From Leucocoprinus leucothites (Eukaryota; Basidiomycota; Agaricomycetes; Agaricales; Agaricaceae), in NCBI GenBank assembly GCA_013368445.1, contig JAACJO010000015.1, forward strand, positions 62,001 through 126,000: 64,000 bases of DNA, written 5' to 3'. The position numbers were made by a program, and so were the translations under genes. The first letter of the stretch is position 1. The number at the start of each line of letters is the position of its first letter. The notes below the pieces were generated by a model, which was not told where the DNA came from, did no database searches, and saw nothing but the letters and a program-made list of their open reading frames with translations. Positions 12,669-24,808 of this stretch are shown piece after piece.

Positions 12669-13032
12669 AGGGTAGTGATCGACCCTAATAACTTGAACAT
12701 GTAGTAGATCAAAAGAGAATCTAAAGAAAGAATAAGTACATGTCGTCTCTCACGCATCCACTTCGCCGCCTGAGCTAGAGCCGATCACGAGGCCAGAGAC
12801 ATCAATGCAACAATCCCCGAGCCAGATTGTCAACACATCAGAAACACACCAAACGACGTGGAAAAAAAGCCATAGCTTGGCATCAAGATTGAAAAAATTG
12901 CATTAGGACAGCAGTGGACTGACGAGTTCTCTTTGCACATGCTGGTGTAAGTCGATGGCATAAACACACAATTAGATTGTAGTAAAAAAAAGGTGGCGAG
13001 TTCCTGAAGAAAGAAAAAGAAGAACATGCTGA
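12669..13032. other. Convergent 3' intergenic region
   Basis: Short gap between the aminopeptidase stop and the SUMO stop. It contains both 3' UTRs and A-rich runs, with no gene. Confidence 0.5.
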
Positions 13033-13762
13033 TCATGATGACCCTCCAACCTCTGTTTAATGGAATAAAAGTCAGCGATGGTAAAGGGTACAGAACAAGG
13101 AACCGTCACATACGTTCAACCATGACATCAATGGCATCTGTCCAGAAAGAAAATAGAACAACAGTCGTCACATCGTCACTGCTGTACTACAAGACAAAAG
13201 TGGGCGAAAAACACATACCGCCGTCCTCCATATCTAGGCTTGCAGGTGTATCATCATCGTTTATTCGGTTACCATCATACAAAAACCTGCAAAGTTCATG
13301 CCTCTATAAGCCCAGGACACAAGCCAAAAAGTTTATTTACAACACACCTGATGCTAGTCACATCCTTGCCGACCTTATTCGCATAAGCGCCCTGAAGCTT
13401 GCTAAGCTTCGTGCTCCTCTTGATCTTGAAAAACACTTCATCATTGGTTGAGCTCACAACCTAGAGCGATGGAGCGAAAATCGCGTAAATTGGCGGCAAT
13501 TGGCGGATCACAAGGCGAGTCATAGGCACAATTGAGGTGATAAGACACGCAGGAGCGTCGATATTGGATGGGTAACGCGAAATCCGACAACAGCGCATAA
13601 AAAGGGCGCATAACGAAGGCGAAGGAACGCAGACACAAGATCAGTTCGTGTAGATAGTGAGTAAAGTAGATATAAACATGCCTTAACATTGATCGGGGCA
13701 TTAGGGTCCTCCTTCATGTCCTCACCGCCAGAGGGAGAGTTTCTCGGCTCTTGGTCAGACAT
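13033..13762 (-). CDS. SMT3: SUMO (Smt3-type ubiquitin-like modifier), with an apparent one-base insertion
   Basis: Five exons (13762-13682, 13460-13348, 13287-13219, 13137-13114, 13052-13033) would encode about 101 residues. The conserved core is unmistakable: NAPINVK|VVSSTNDEVFFKIKRS, KLQGAYANKVGKDV, RFLYDGNRI, NDDDTPASLDMEDGDAID and MVEQVGG. The diglycine is followed by SS, which a SUMO protease would remove before conjugation to lysines. Two oddities stand out. Intron 1 has a GC donor (AAG|GCATGT) and is about 220 bases, long for this window. In exon 3 the run TTTT (plus strand 13260-13263) is one base too long, so FLYDGNRI and NDDDTP lie in different frames. SUMO is normally a single essential gene, so a homopolymer sequence error is the simplest reading. 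Confidence 0.88.
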
Positions 13763-14153
13763 CTTCAATCACGGAATTATCAAGACGGATTTGACGAGAT
13801 AGAGTGGTATTAATGAAGCAAACAGCAGCGGAAGATATCACCCGGACGCGGTGCAATGGTGCGTTGCAGGTGAAGAGATGATGGAATGAAAGAGAAAGCT
13901 GTTCTCTGTGGCTTGTCTGGCTACGGTGGGTAGATCATTCTCATTTACTTCGCTTAGTCATCAACCATCCCATGTTGACTCCGATCTGCCAGGAGGCGAG
14001 GAAAATAGATTACAGAGTGATTAGTTACAGCACATGAACAAATTGGACTACAACAACAGCTAGAAAATAAGCATATAAAATCAAACTAACGGTACGATAG
14101 CATATTAAAGAGCACAGCCAAATCAGCCAAAAAACCCCAGGAAAAAAAATAAA
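13763..14153. other. Intergenic: SUMO promoter and 3' flank of the scaffold-protein gene
   Basis: 391 bases between two minus-strand genes. It should contain the SUMO 5' region and the downstream gene's 3' end. No reading frame or repeat is visible. Confidence 0.45.
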
Positions 14154-17100
14154 TTAATATCCACGTCCCGCCCTCGCGAGCATCATCTTCGCTTGTTTGT
14201 ACTCCACATCCTCATCACTATCGTCGTCCCAGATAGTTTTGCTTTCGCTTTTCTGCGTCCCATATCGCTGTGGTACCTGCTTGATCGGGGGAGGCAATTG
14301 ATGCTGGGTTGTCGGAACAGCAGCGCCAGAAGCGCCTTCCTCTCTGAAAACATAAGGCGCCCTGTCTTCCTCATCCTCCTCATCCTCTATAGCCGGCGGT
14401 GTTGGAGAAAAGGTCGGGTTTAGTGAAACGCGAACACTTTTTCGCCTCGAGGGGGTCGAGCTAGGAATGGAAGATACTAACTGAGGCGGGGTGCTTGACC
14501 TCATCTGTGAGGTTTGTGGATGTGAATAAGTGGATTGGGGCGTAGCAAGGGGAGGAGAGCCATAGCCTGGTCTCCTGTCAAAGTATTCTGCCCGCCTCGG
14601 TTTCGACTGTGAAGCTGGGACCGCATTCGTGAGACCACTGCTCTTCTTGCGTCTAGGCCTATCCAGCTCATCATCGTCGAAATTCTCATGCCCAGTTTCA
14701 TAAGATGAAGTCGAAGGAGAATCATCGTCATCATCATCCACGTCATCATCCTCAACAGGAGGTGGAGGCCCATTTCGATCTTCCACTGGTAAGGACGACA
14801 CGGACGGCAACACTCCCATCGGTACAATGCTATCCTTCCCCGTTCCGGTAGAATAACCATGGGCGTAACCTCGGCCATCTTCAACAAACTTCGTGCCATC
14901 CGGTGAGGGCGACCTGCTCATCCTCATTGCACTCTTCAGGGGCCGTTTCTCCGGAGACCCATTAACCTGAGTAGCCGTGTATGTTGTGGTTGGGTGTGCC
15001 CTGCCAGGAGAGCCCGGCGTTGACTTCAAAGAGTTCATCAACGCCTGTCGGTCAACCCTCGGTGGCGCCTTCAGGGTACCACCACTCATCCCCTCGCTTC
15101 CCGTATGTGAGGCCCCGTCCACACTCGTCCTACGAGCTCCAGCATCCAACCTCATTCCATTACGAACCCCTCCCATTGAACTGCCTCCCACACCAGCTGT
15201 CGAGTAACCATCATTCCCAGAAGGAACGGGCCCTAAGAACACAGTCCCATCTCCATCCTTCGTTGTACTCCTCGACCTGTCCACCTTTGACTCCATCAAT
15301 CCCGTATCCCAGGCCCGCCGGTTATGCCTCGTGACATTATCCACAATGCTCATTAAGCTCTCTTGCGGAGCCCGCGACACCCGGGCGGTAGAGCTAGAAA
15401 CTGTGCGTGCTCTAGGTGAGGAAGTGGTCACCCCACCAGGCCGGCCGTAATCCACGCTAGCGGCCTTCCGATTTGAACGAGTACCCGAAGTAGCCTGAGG
15501 GGTGACCACACTGACACCGACAGAACCATTCCTGCCACCCAACCCAGTGCTCATCCCTCCTGGTGCGGTAGCGGTGCTCAAGATTGACGCATGTCTACCA
15601 ACATTCGCACCTTCACTGGTAGTGGCTGGCGGCATGGATGTTTTCTTCTTGGATGGTTTACGGGTAGTGGAGGTAATGACAATGGCGCCGGTCGGGGAAA
15701 CGAATGCAGGGGCAGCCGGTAAACCATCTATGCGAGACGTGGGTACCGAATTGACTGTGTCGCTGGCATAACCTCTGTCGTCTACAACACCCTTGGCCCT
15801 ACTGTGTGGTTGAAACTTGGCGGATCCCCCATTCTGGCTGTTAAGCTCCTCTCGGAACCGAGTGTCTGCCAGGTGGGGCATGGAGTTAAGAGCTTGAGGA
15901 ACTGACGCAACCATACTTGAGCCAGCGGTGGAACCGGCCATTGCACTTCGCTCCCCGGGAGTTCTCGACGGACCTGCATACGTCTCGCGAGGAGGAACAC
16001 TCGAACTTCTGGTAACTTTGGCGCCGCGTTCGACGACGAATGATCCTCTCTGCGTTCCACTACCCACATCAGCAAAACCCCCAGCATCTCCGCCTCGTCC
16101 CTGGCGATGTTGGCGCTTGGCCTCCAGAATGCCTCCCTTTAGATTCTTCTCCAAGTCTGTATTCTTCTTTATGACATAGCCATTGATCACTTCGCTACCT
16201 GTCCCTTGATCAAGGCTCCCCCTCTCGGCATCTGAAACGTTGCGATCCGTCCTCGGTGTCCGCTTGTCAGTCTTCCTCCCTCCCGCCACAAGCTTACTGG
16301 GTCGCACTTCCTGGCGGTACCTCGTCAGACTATCATCATCCTCCACGAGCATTTCTTCTTCAGATTCCTCCGGGACAAGTAGACTTAGGTGACGGCCCTG
16401 TGCCTTAGCCTGCTTCTGCGACTTCTTCACCTTCGCTCTCTCATCCTTCTCTCGCTGATGCTCTTCCTGCTCTCGTAACCGCTCCTCACGTCTTGACTCA
16501 CGCTCTCTAGCCTTCTCCTTTTTCTCTCGCTCCTTCATCTCCTTCTCCCTGACTTTCTCCCGTTTCTCCCTCGCCTTCTCAAGCGGAGTTGACTCGCGAT
16601 GTCCACCACCGAAAACTTTCTTCAAGCTACCCAGGAACCCAGATTTCTGAGGAGATGGAGAGCCTGGACGCTTTCCCCGTTTCTTTGGCGTTTGCGGCTC
16701 CCCAGTAGGAACAGACGAAGGGACGCCCGGAGGCTGTTCAACAGGAGGCTCCGGCAGCTCAGATTCCTGCTGAATTTCCCTGACACCAGCGACATCGGGC
16801 TCCTGGTGCAATGGACCATCCACCGCTGGGGCGGGAGGAGGAGTAGAGGTAAGGATCGGAATTGGAACTGGGGCCGGAACTGGAGTAGGCATTTCGATCC
16901 TCCCATTGGTAGGTGCGGCGTCAACGTGAGGAGGTTCTGAAACAACGGGTGCCTGGTGATAACGAGGGTTCTCAACAACTTGAAGCTTTCCCTCCTTTAC
17001 AAGCCGCTGTTCTTTGGTAAGATTAGGACCTTCGTCGTCGCCGTCTACATCAACGTCCTCATCAACTTGAGTAGCTCGATGTCCTGTTGGAGCTTCCAGA

Positions 17101-18511
17101 GTTGACCTTGAGCCATCCTCGTTTGAGACAGGAGTAATGTACCCACTGTCTGTCCGCCGAGGCTCCGGTTGGGCGGGCGGGGTAGAGGTGACCGTCGGAA
17201 TTGTGCCATCACGAATGGCGTGCGCTGGTGGAACCTGGATTTGACTGGTTTCGTAGCCAACAGGCCGTTGATCAGCATGAACGACATTAGCCGTGCTATT
17301 TGAACGATGGATAGACATAGCAAAGGGCGAAGAAGAGCGAATGGGTGGTGGCAGAGGAGGTGTAGAACTCGGTTTAGACACAGTATTTGTAGACACTACA
17401 GACTCTTGTCCGCGTTGGATGTCACTTCCGTTTGCACCCAGTATTGGATTGGGGGCGTTGGGAACGACAGACGGGTGATCTGTGGTAGATCGGTTAACGA
17501 TCATGTTCACTTGAGAGGCAGATTGAGATGGACCAATGGATGACAAGTCCGAAGACAAATGATAACCACGCTCAGATCCTGTCTCAGCTCGCATGTGAGG
17601 AGGTAATGCTTTTTGACTTGGGAGAGACTGTTGTGGGGCCGAATAGGGTTCCCGGGAGTATTTGGGTGCGTTTGAGTCTCCTATGATCAGATGAACACAC
17701 AAGGATGATACGAGTGAAAATTGAGTGCACACCTGGTTCGATGAGACTCTCTGTCGCGTGTAACGCATCTCTGCCCATCTCTGCCCACGACATACCACAC
17801 TCGATAAGGGCACTGCAGCGAATACGTAGTCCGTCACGGAGTGCAGTAATGCGAGCTCCCTCCAGTTGCCTTTCTTTCTCGGCCAGGTGGACTTCACAAG
17901 CTTGAAGCTCAGCTTGCGCAGCAGCAAGTTTGCTGGAGGTAGGAAGAGGGGTGCTTGGGGCATAAGAATGTTCAAGGGAAAGGGAGAGTGAGGAAGACGA
18001 AGGAGCACGTTGGTCGAGGACGGAACTACGCCGAGAAGATAAGTTGTTCCCCTTGTCCTTGGGAGGTTTTTCATTTTTGGATGCCTTCAGTAAACGAGAG
18101 ACACTAAAGGTCCTTAAAATCGAGATTCTGACTAGAAGATAAAGAGACGACATACAGTATCTCTCTGTCCCGCATGATCGTCGAAACTTCGGCTTCCATG
18201 TCCTTCAGGGTTTTGAGCTGCTCACGCCATGCGTCAACCGCGTCCTTGTAACGACGAAGTGCATCGTCTGCGCTAGAGAAGTCGCCAGCAATTGAAGTTA
18301 TGACCCTCGAGACAGGTTGTCCAGTTGCGGCAGCATATGCAGAAAGCGAAGCCAAGGATGAATACGACGAGTCGAGCAGGGATTGAAGCTCTTTTGAGTA
18401 GTCCTTTTCGTGGGATATTAGGTTTGAAAGCAAGCGCGAGTCTGATGGCCTGTGGACCATCGGTTCGTCTGCTGCCTTTTCTCCCTTCTGCCCGTAGAAC
18501 CAGGTCAGCAT
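14154..18511 (-). CDS. BAR/IMD-like membrane or actin scaffold protein with long disordered tail
   Basis: Three exons (18511-18156, 18103-17733, 17680-14154) give 1417 residues; all junctions keep frame. The first ATG is at 18511; the open frame above it has no ATG. Residues ~30-240 are helical and heptad-like, with LLSNLISHEKDYSKELQSLL, the AL/RRYKDAVDAWREQLKTL segment and AQAELQACEVHLAEKERQLE. They resemble the BAR/IMD superfamily, which senses membrane curvature and links to actin. The rest is low-complexity: Pro/Ser-rich blocks, a strongly charged Lys/Arg/Glu coiled stretch (about 16420-16600), acidic runs, and a conserved-looking end with KTIWDDDSDEDVEYKQAKMM. It probably acts at the plasma membrane or endosomes. 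The family call is moderate and the exact orthologue is unknown. Confidence 0.72.
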
Positions 18512-19731
18512 TGTATCTGGTAGAGAGACGTAGTAGCTACCTTGCTGAGATATGTCTTGTGTGTGTGTTCTTGCTGAAAGGCTCCCCACCGGTTTCACTT
18601 ATTTAGGACATACCCGCGTCTCCCACGCTTCTTGGTGACATCATCAATCGCCTCGTTGATCGCACTGCTTATGCCCGATCAAATTCAACATGCGATGATG
18701 CTATGAAACCTTTCAACGCCCTCGAGGAAATCAACCCTAAAGCTAATTTGAGAAACTGACTCTCGTCATGGTCAACTATAATAAGAACTAGAACCAGGTG
18801 TTTACTCTGTCTATCTCCGAAATAGGTCTACAAACCGTCCCCAAGGGCCCCAAAGATTGAATCCCTTTCGCGTACACAAACAATTACAACTGACTCACCC
18901 ATAAATGTACACTGCCCCAATATGCGACAGCCAAGAGATTATGTCGGATTGTCGTATAATTTCCCATTCGTCGTCTCAACCCCCATTGGAGGAAAACATA
19001 GTTCACTAACAAACGAATCATGCATCCTGGTACGTATGCGCCTTCACCAGCGTTACCACCACCATCACAAACAACGAGAGCCAGCCAGAACTAGCGAGAT
19101 TATTGAGAAAATTCAACCACTCCCCTAAAGGTGCTGATCAATCCCCGAACCACAAGCATTGCTACATATATAGACCCCCATCGTCATTTCGAGCGCATGA
19201 TCATGTGGCGACAGTGGGCACACTACATGGGCATATGATTCTGGACCCGCCTTCCTGGTTGATCCAGTCACATAGGCTATAGCATAGAGTTTAACTGACC
19301 TGGGAGAGTGACATTCAGGTGCTTGAACTATGTGGCTTATCGCTAGGAAGAAGAAACTGATCGATTACGGGGGGCTCATAATCATCTTGTTCTGGATTGG
19401 TCAGTGGCTATTAGTCCGGTGTGCTAGAACTTTGACCCAGAAGATCCTTTACGCCGCTCATGTGCACAAGATGTGTGAGGGCATAAAACACGAGGCGATG
19501 GCTTTGAGCAAAGATACAAATCGTAATCATCGAGCATTCGGCCATACCGAGCTAGGAATGTGGGGAACGAGGGTCTGGATCATTCAAATTCAGCGTCTTT
19601 CTTTGAGGCAATTGAGTCTGAATGTGAAAGATTTATAAAGATGATCTGTTGGCACCCAGTTGAATTTTGAATCCGCGAGCCTGCGAAGTGGAGGTGAGAT
19701 ATCCGTTACTGGATCCGCACGCTGAAGCCGT
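18512..19731. other. Intergenic, no supportable gene
   Basis: The promoter of the scaffold-protein gene should lie at 18512-18900. A plus-strand frame at 19330-19638 (102 residues) has one hydrophobic stretch (GGLIIILFWIGQWLL), but it has no recognisable family and no splice support, so it is not called. Confidence 0.4.
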
Positions 19732-20002
19732 TCAGACAAGCACATGTGAGTCGTAAAGAATCATATCGCCTAGAAGTAGATTTAGCAAAATGGATATCCT
19801 GAAAGAACCAGCCCCGGCTCACCTCCAGGCTTCTTGGTCTTCTGCCGTAGTCCTTTCTCGAAGGCTTTCTGTTCTTTAAGGGTAAGAAATTCTTTCAATT
19901 CCCCATTAGGGTGGCTTTTTGGACGATAATATTTGACAAGAACGTGGTTTCCCTCTGTATCGCGAATGATAAAGCCTGAATACCATAGAGGGAGAGATTC
20001 AT
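19732..20002 (-). pseudogene. Truncated, frameshifted copy of coatomer zeta subunit (zeta-COP)
   Basis: On the minus strand, MNLSLY starts at 20002. One missing T near 19969-19975 then shifts the frame into FIIRDTEGNHVLVKYY. The segment LTLKEQKAFEKGLRQKTKK is the zeta-COP signature. A 53-base intron (19822-19770) follows, then DMILYDSHVLV and a stop at about 19732. The remaining ~110 residues of zeta-COP (the adaptor-like domain that contacts gamma-COP) are absent. The retained intron shows that this copy arose by DNA duplication and not by reverse transcription. Zeta-COP belongs to the COPI vesicle coat, so an intact gene should exist elsewhere in the genome. Confidence 0.75.
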
Positions 20003-20786
20003 GATATATTATCATAATAACTAAAATCATAACAAATTTAATCCCACTTGACGCCTCCGGAAATCTCATCAATGCATCAAAATAGCAATTAAACGGCAAC
20101 TACTCGACTTGACACCCATCCACTGCGTAGCTCTGCGTCTTCACCACGAGGTGTATCAGATAAAACGCACTAGTGAAAAACTTACCAAATATTGACGGCA
20201 AAGTTTCTTGAGAACGGAGGAGTTTAGCTCAATGTTTGACGCCGAGGACCGGTCGATTCCCTCTCGCTTCACCTCCCCTATGGCCGGCCTCGCCAGTCAT
20301 GGGGTGGATTCACGTTCTTGATCGATCGAGTGATAGAACTCTTCACCTTCGCAACAATCCAGTGCCCTCTCGCAGATACCGGCAAACCCCGAAACCGTAA
20401 ACCAAATCGAAACTCGGAGAAGGTCTAGAGCTCGAGTGGCTTTTTGTGCTCGAACAGGTGTTGAAAATGCTTTTCAGCTGCTGTGGGTACTTCCATGACA
20501 GTAAAACTGGTTAATATTCAGACCTCCAGTACCTCTATCCGAGGACTTGCGATCCGAAATTTGGGTACAATCGTGGCTTATTCCCTGAGGTGTCTTTCAT
20601 ACGACATCTATACATCGTCGTCTGACGTTCGTGACGAGTCAGGTGCATATTCTCCTTCTACATGCAAGAAGCATCTTTGTCCGGGCCCGATCCCAGGCTC
20701 GATGGTTCATCCGGGGATTTTCCAGGCTCACCTTTCGCAGTTTAAAGGCAGGGAAGCCAAGAGAGCTTGATACGTCTACTGTACAA
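20003..20786. other. Intergenic between two divergent broken genes
   Basis: It lies between the zeta-COP fragment and the MFS pseudogene. Frames at 20483-20918 run without conserved motifs into the pseudogene start. No promoter element is recognised. Confidence 0.4.
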
Positions 20787-23130
20787 ATGTCATCCGATCC
20801 TTCCATTACTCGCGAAAGCAGGTCCTCTTTGATAGTAGACGAAGACGGGCTACCGCTTATTCCCCAACCATCGGCTTCCCCCCTAGACCCGCTGAACTAT
20901 CCTAACGTCTGCCCTTAACCTGTTTCCTGCCGATTTACCCCTCATCTCCCTCATATAGTGGTTGAAATATTGGACCCTCCTAGAGCTATCGCTTCTTGCT
21001 TTTATGTCTTCACTCACGGGCTCCATTATCAACCCTGCAGTGCCTGAAATTGCGCGCGAGTTCAGGATATCGCCTCATGTCGCTACTTATCAGGCTACTG
21101 CTTATACTGGACTCACCGCGGTCGTGGCCCTTATTCTGATTCCTTTTGCAAACACATACGGGCACCGCATGATATTCATACTCGCTTCTTTCCTGACTGT
21201 GGTATTCTCGATCATTGCTGCGGAGTCGACGTCCTTTGGGATGTTGATTACATTCCGTGGCCTCTCCGCTTTTCATGACGTCAACATCGTACTAGGCATT
21301 GCGGTCATACCCAATATCTTCTTTGTCGGTCAACGAGGCAGAGCAACCGGGTTTTATATTTTTGTGCACCGGCTGCAGCACTTATCATCCATTGTATGTC
21401 GCCTACCTTTGTTGTCTCTGCTGGCAGGTCATTCTGATTACTGGAAACATAGATAGGGGGATACATCTCATTTCGACTAGGCTGGCGTTGGACGCTCCGT
21501 TTCGGTGCTATACTCCAGGGTAAGTGTCATCCAGTCCTCTTCCTCAAGGCCCTTGTTGACGCTAAGAGCGCGTTGAACCTCAGGTTTAATGGTCAGCATA
21601 CTCGTAGTCTTACTCCCAGATACTCTGTTCCAGAGACCTGATACAAATGTCACACTCGGCCTCCGCCATGCTCCCTCCTCTCAGATGCAAAACCATACCA
21701 ACCGCCTCGCATGACCCTGCCGACATATCTGCGCTGCCTTCGCCTTATGGATCCCGAACGTATGCCTAAACAAGGTGTACGATTCACGGATATTTTCCTG
21801 CGTCCTCTTCGACTGCTCAGATACCCGTCGATTCTACTTCCTGCCCTTTCCTAGTTAGTTAATTCATTATGACTCGATATCGGTCGAACTGCATGATCGT
21901 GACTAACTTATATTGCTCTTTTCCAGCGCTGTTGTGGATAGCTTGGGTACCCATGGGCCATCGATCATCGGTCCTTCTCAATTCACCGAAATTTTCAATT
22001 TTGATTCGGCTCAGAATGGGTGAGCATTATCCATGTTGAACCTCTAGCTGCGGATCCCGAAGTCCTGACCTTCAATTCCAGCCTTGCTACTGGCTTGTCT
22101 ATCGTTATTGGATCGTGCGTTAAATGATTATCCATGAAACACTCATATATCTATCGTTTCTCAAAGGTTAATCGGCGAGCTCTTGTCGGGATGGGTTACA
22201 GACCTTCTTATTCGACGTGCCAGAGAAAAAGCTTCAAAATCTGGGGAAGTTGTTCAAGCAGAACTTCGACTTCGAGGGTTCTGGCTCGGTGCTGTCATTG
22301 TCCCTCTGGGACTACTGATGTAAGCTATCCTACCCGTCTGCTATCAGAGTGCCTACTTATTTCTGTTACATGTGTAGGTGTAAGTGATCGCCTTGTTCGA
22401 GTTGAGACTCCCTGCACCGCATGCTCATCGGGGCGCCTTGAACTCTATAGTTGGTTTTACGATCCAATATGCCGACACCCCCATCGCTCCATGCATAGCC
22501 ATTGGTGAGTTATATTTCTCACTTTCCTTTCTTCAAAGCCTCATCATATTTTTGATTAAGGTTTTACATCAATCGGTGGTAGATCCCTCCCCCTACTTCG
22601 TCCACGCGCAAGATGATGACTGATAGGACTTATTAGCCCAAATCGTCATCTCTGTGTGTTTCGCGTACTCGTGCAACGATTGTTATCCCATGCAAAGTAG
22701 TGACATAAGCCAGATCTTCAAGTCCGTAGATATTGTTGATCCCGGCGTATTCTTATTCCAGCATGAGCTCACTTTACCACCAGTTTTTTCAAGGCTTTAT
22801 TTACTCTTTCGCTCACGTTTTACGAGTGCGTTCTTTGTTACCTTATTAACTGAGCCAGATCAGTAAACTCCAGTTGGCTAGGGTGCCTCTTGCTCGGAAG
22901 GTCTGCTCTTATTCTCACTCTGAAGGCGCCCCCTCACTCTTCACTCCTTAGATCGGATACCAGTGGGCATTTATAGCCTTCGCACTATTTTGGTGCGTCC
23001 TCTCCCATCCTCGACTAAACCAGCTTGAGGTTAAGGTCTTCTTCCCAGTGTCATCATTTTCTCTGGTGTTGTTACCCTGGTATTCAAGGGTGCAGAATGG
23101 AGGAAAAACACGTCAGACATACCTCCCTGA
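20787..23130 (+). pseudogene. Degenerate major facilitator superfamily (MFS) transporter
   Basis: Exons can be traced from MSSDPSITRESR at 20787 to a C-terminus FKGAEWRKNTSDIPP at 23130. Recognisable MFS blocks are LDPLNYPNWLKYWTLL, the first helices (LSLLAFMSSLTGSI), a GRATGFY loop, GGYISFRLGWRW, MDPERMPKQGVRFTDIF, SAQNG, GELLSGWVTDLLIRRA, and YPMQSSDISQIF. At least three defects show. A pair of compensating shifts lies near 21360-21400. A frame change falls between PDTLFQRPD and DAKPYQPP (about 21640-21690). An in-frame stop follows the acceptor at 22378. Further drift occurs after 22760. Basidiomycete relatives export drugs or small metabolites. If intact elsewhere it would be a 12-14 helix plasma-membrane carrier. 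Confidence 0.72.
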
Positions 23131-24808
23131 TCATTATCCCGGTGGAACGAGCTTTTAATTCACATACCGGTATCCTCCTCAGCTTTGTTTAGCCTCAGAC
23201 TGATCCTCAGTTACACACCCTCGAGTAGAGGCTTTCTTCCAAAGCATTTCGTGGTCTTCCTTTCCCGTGCTAAGAGCCTTGGGTTAGATTTCGTGGTGTA
23301 AGCCAAGATAGTTGTCAAATTTTTATCTCTAGATAACGGCCGTTCCATGCATCGTGTTTTATTTCGCTCATGCCATCCTCCCAAAGTCGATGATCCTAGT
23401 AAGCAAGCTTGATGGAACGAGTGGCCACATATGCAGATGCTCCACGGCCATTCGCCTGAGTTTGCGGCATCAGAAATTTCGGGAAAAGCGGCTAAGACAT
23501 TTTAACACCTTATATTGCTATAAATTCAAACGATAATGGATTGTAAACTGGGCATCATAGTCCGATGACACTTTATCGGGTTTTCCGGTTTTTATGGTGC
23601 TATTCCTAGCCAATTCTACAAAATTATATAATCATAGTAAATGATCATCATTTCCACTTTCTGGTATTCACCCTGCTGAAATATCATAGCATGTATCGTT
23701 GTTCAGCCCGTGAAATATCTAGATATCGTGCATTCGCTCAGGAATACTAGCTTATCCATCGCCCGTGTGTATTTTTCACTCAACCACCGTAGAATTTCTG
23801 TCCTGTATCCTTGCATTTTTGCCTCCCGATATGCTTTCTTCTCGTTATTATCCAAGTTCCTTTAAAAACTACCATGGTGAGGTTGTTAGGGTAGAGTTTG
23901 TGTATCCTGGAGGTGCTTTATCCGTTAACTTTGTCTTGCCTTTTGTTGAGTAGATGCTACGGGTGGAAGCTTGCTATGGACGCAAACACATCCCGCAAGC
24001 AGTACTCAGAGCCTGTGTTTATACTTAGGAATGGTATTTCTCGAGGTTTGGGGGTATATTTAGAGTGAGAAGGGAGATTTGTCAAATGGCGTCCATCTCT
24101 CGGAGTCCGTGCCTGTTGGTCACTGCAATCATCTGTCATGGTAAATCATCATCAGACATTTCCTTTCATATTCCTGTCCCATCTCAACACTCAACACTCG
24201 TATCTCCGACGCGCTTCAAACTTGTGTTTTTTGTGCCAAGGAAAATACGAGAGCTGTTCTAGGTCTCCCGTTTCTTAAGTTCTCGAGCGTTTTGGGGAAG
24301 ATAGGAAAGTACGAGCAATGTGCTTTTATTCAGCCAGGAACTGGTCTGATTTCTTGTTGCATTGATCTCGTTCTGATAAGTAAACCTGTGGACCAGGACA
24401 ATTCAGGGCGTCCAAACCCTATATATGAACTCAACAAATTCGATAAGGCAAAGCATGAAAGAAGAACACCAACCAGTGACGGCGGCTGTGGCTGCAAATT
24501 GTCCGAGTTGTCCGAGTCAATCCAGGCATCAATATGACATCACAAATCAATTGGCCAGGACTGAGCACAGCACCAATCGTCCACGACGCCAGAGGAACGT
24601 AATAAGCACGGGTTTGCGTATGGGTGCCGAATAATAGGACTCACTCGGGACTCACTACAGACGATATCATGGTTCTATACAGTGACTTATACTCAGTAGC
24701 AGGTATTCGACGCCGAATATAGCCAGCTTTACATTACTGATGAGATAGACTATTGCTGAAGCGAATACTACCATCACACGAAAGTTCTAGTATTTAAGTA
24801 TACACCGT
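23131..24808. other. Gene-free region of 1.7 kb
   Basis: Only short unsupported frames occur on either strand. It is AT-rich around 23480-23760. I see no family motif and no transposon terminus. Confidence 0.45.

Noticed and set aside
17584..18153. 189-residue frame as a separate gene
   Set aside because: Its middle is exon 2 of the BAR/IMD-like protein. Both ends are intron sequence, as shown by matching donor and acceptor sites.
19330..19638. 102-residue plus-strand frame with a hydrophobic segment
   Set aside because: One hydrophobic stretch only, no family motif, no intron borders, and the surrounding region is decaying.
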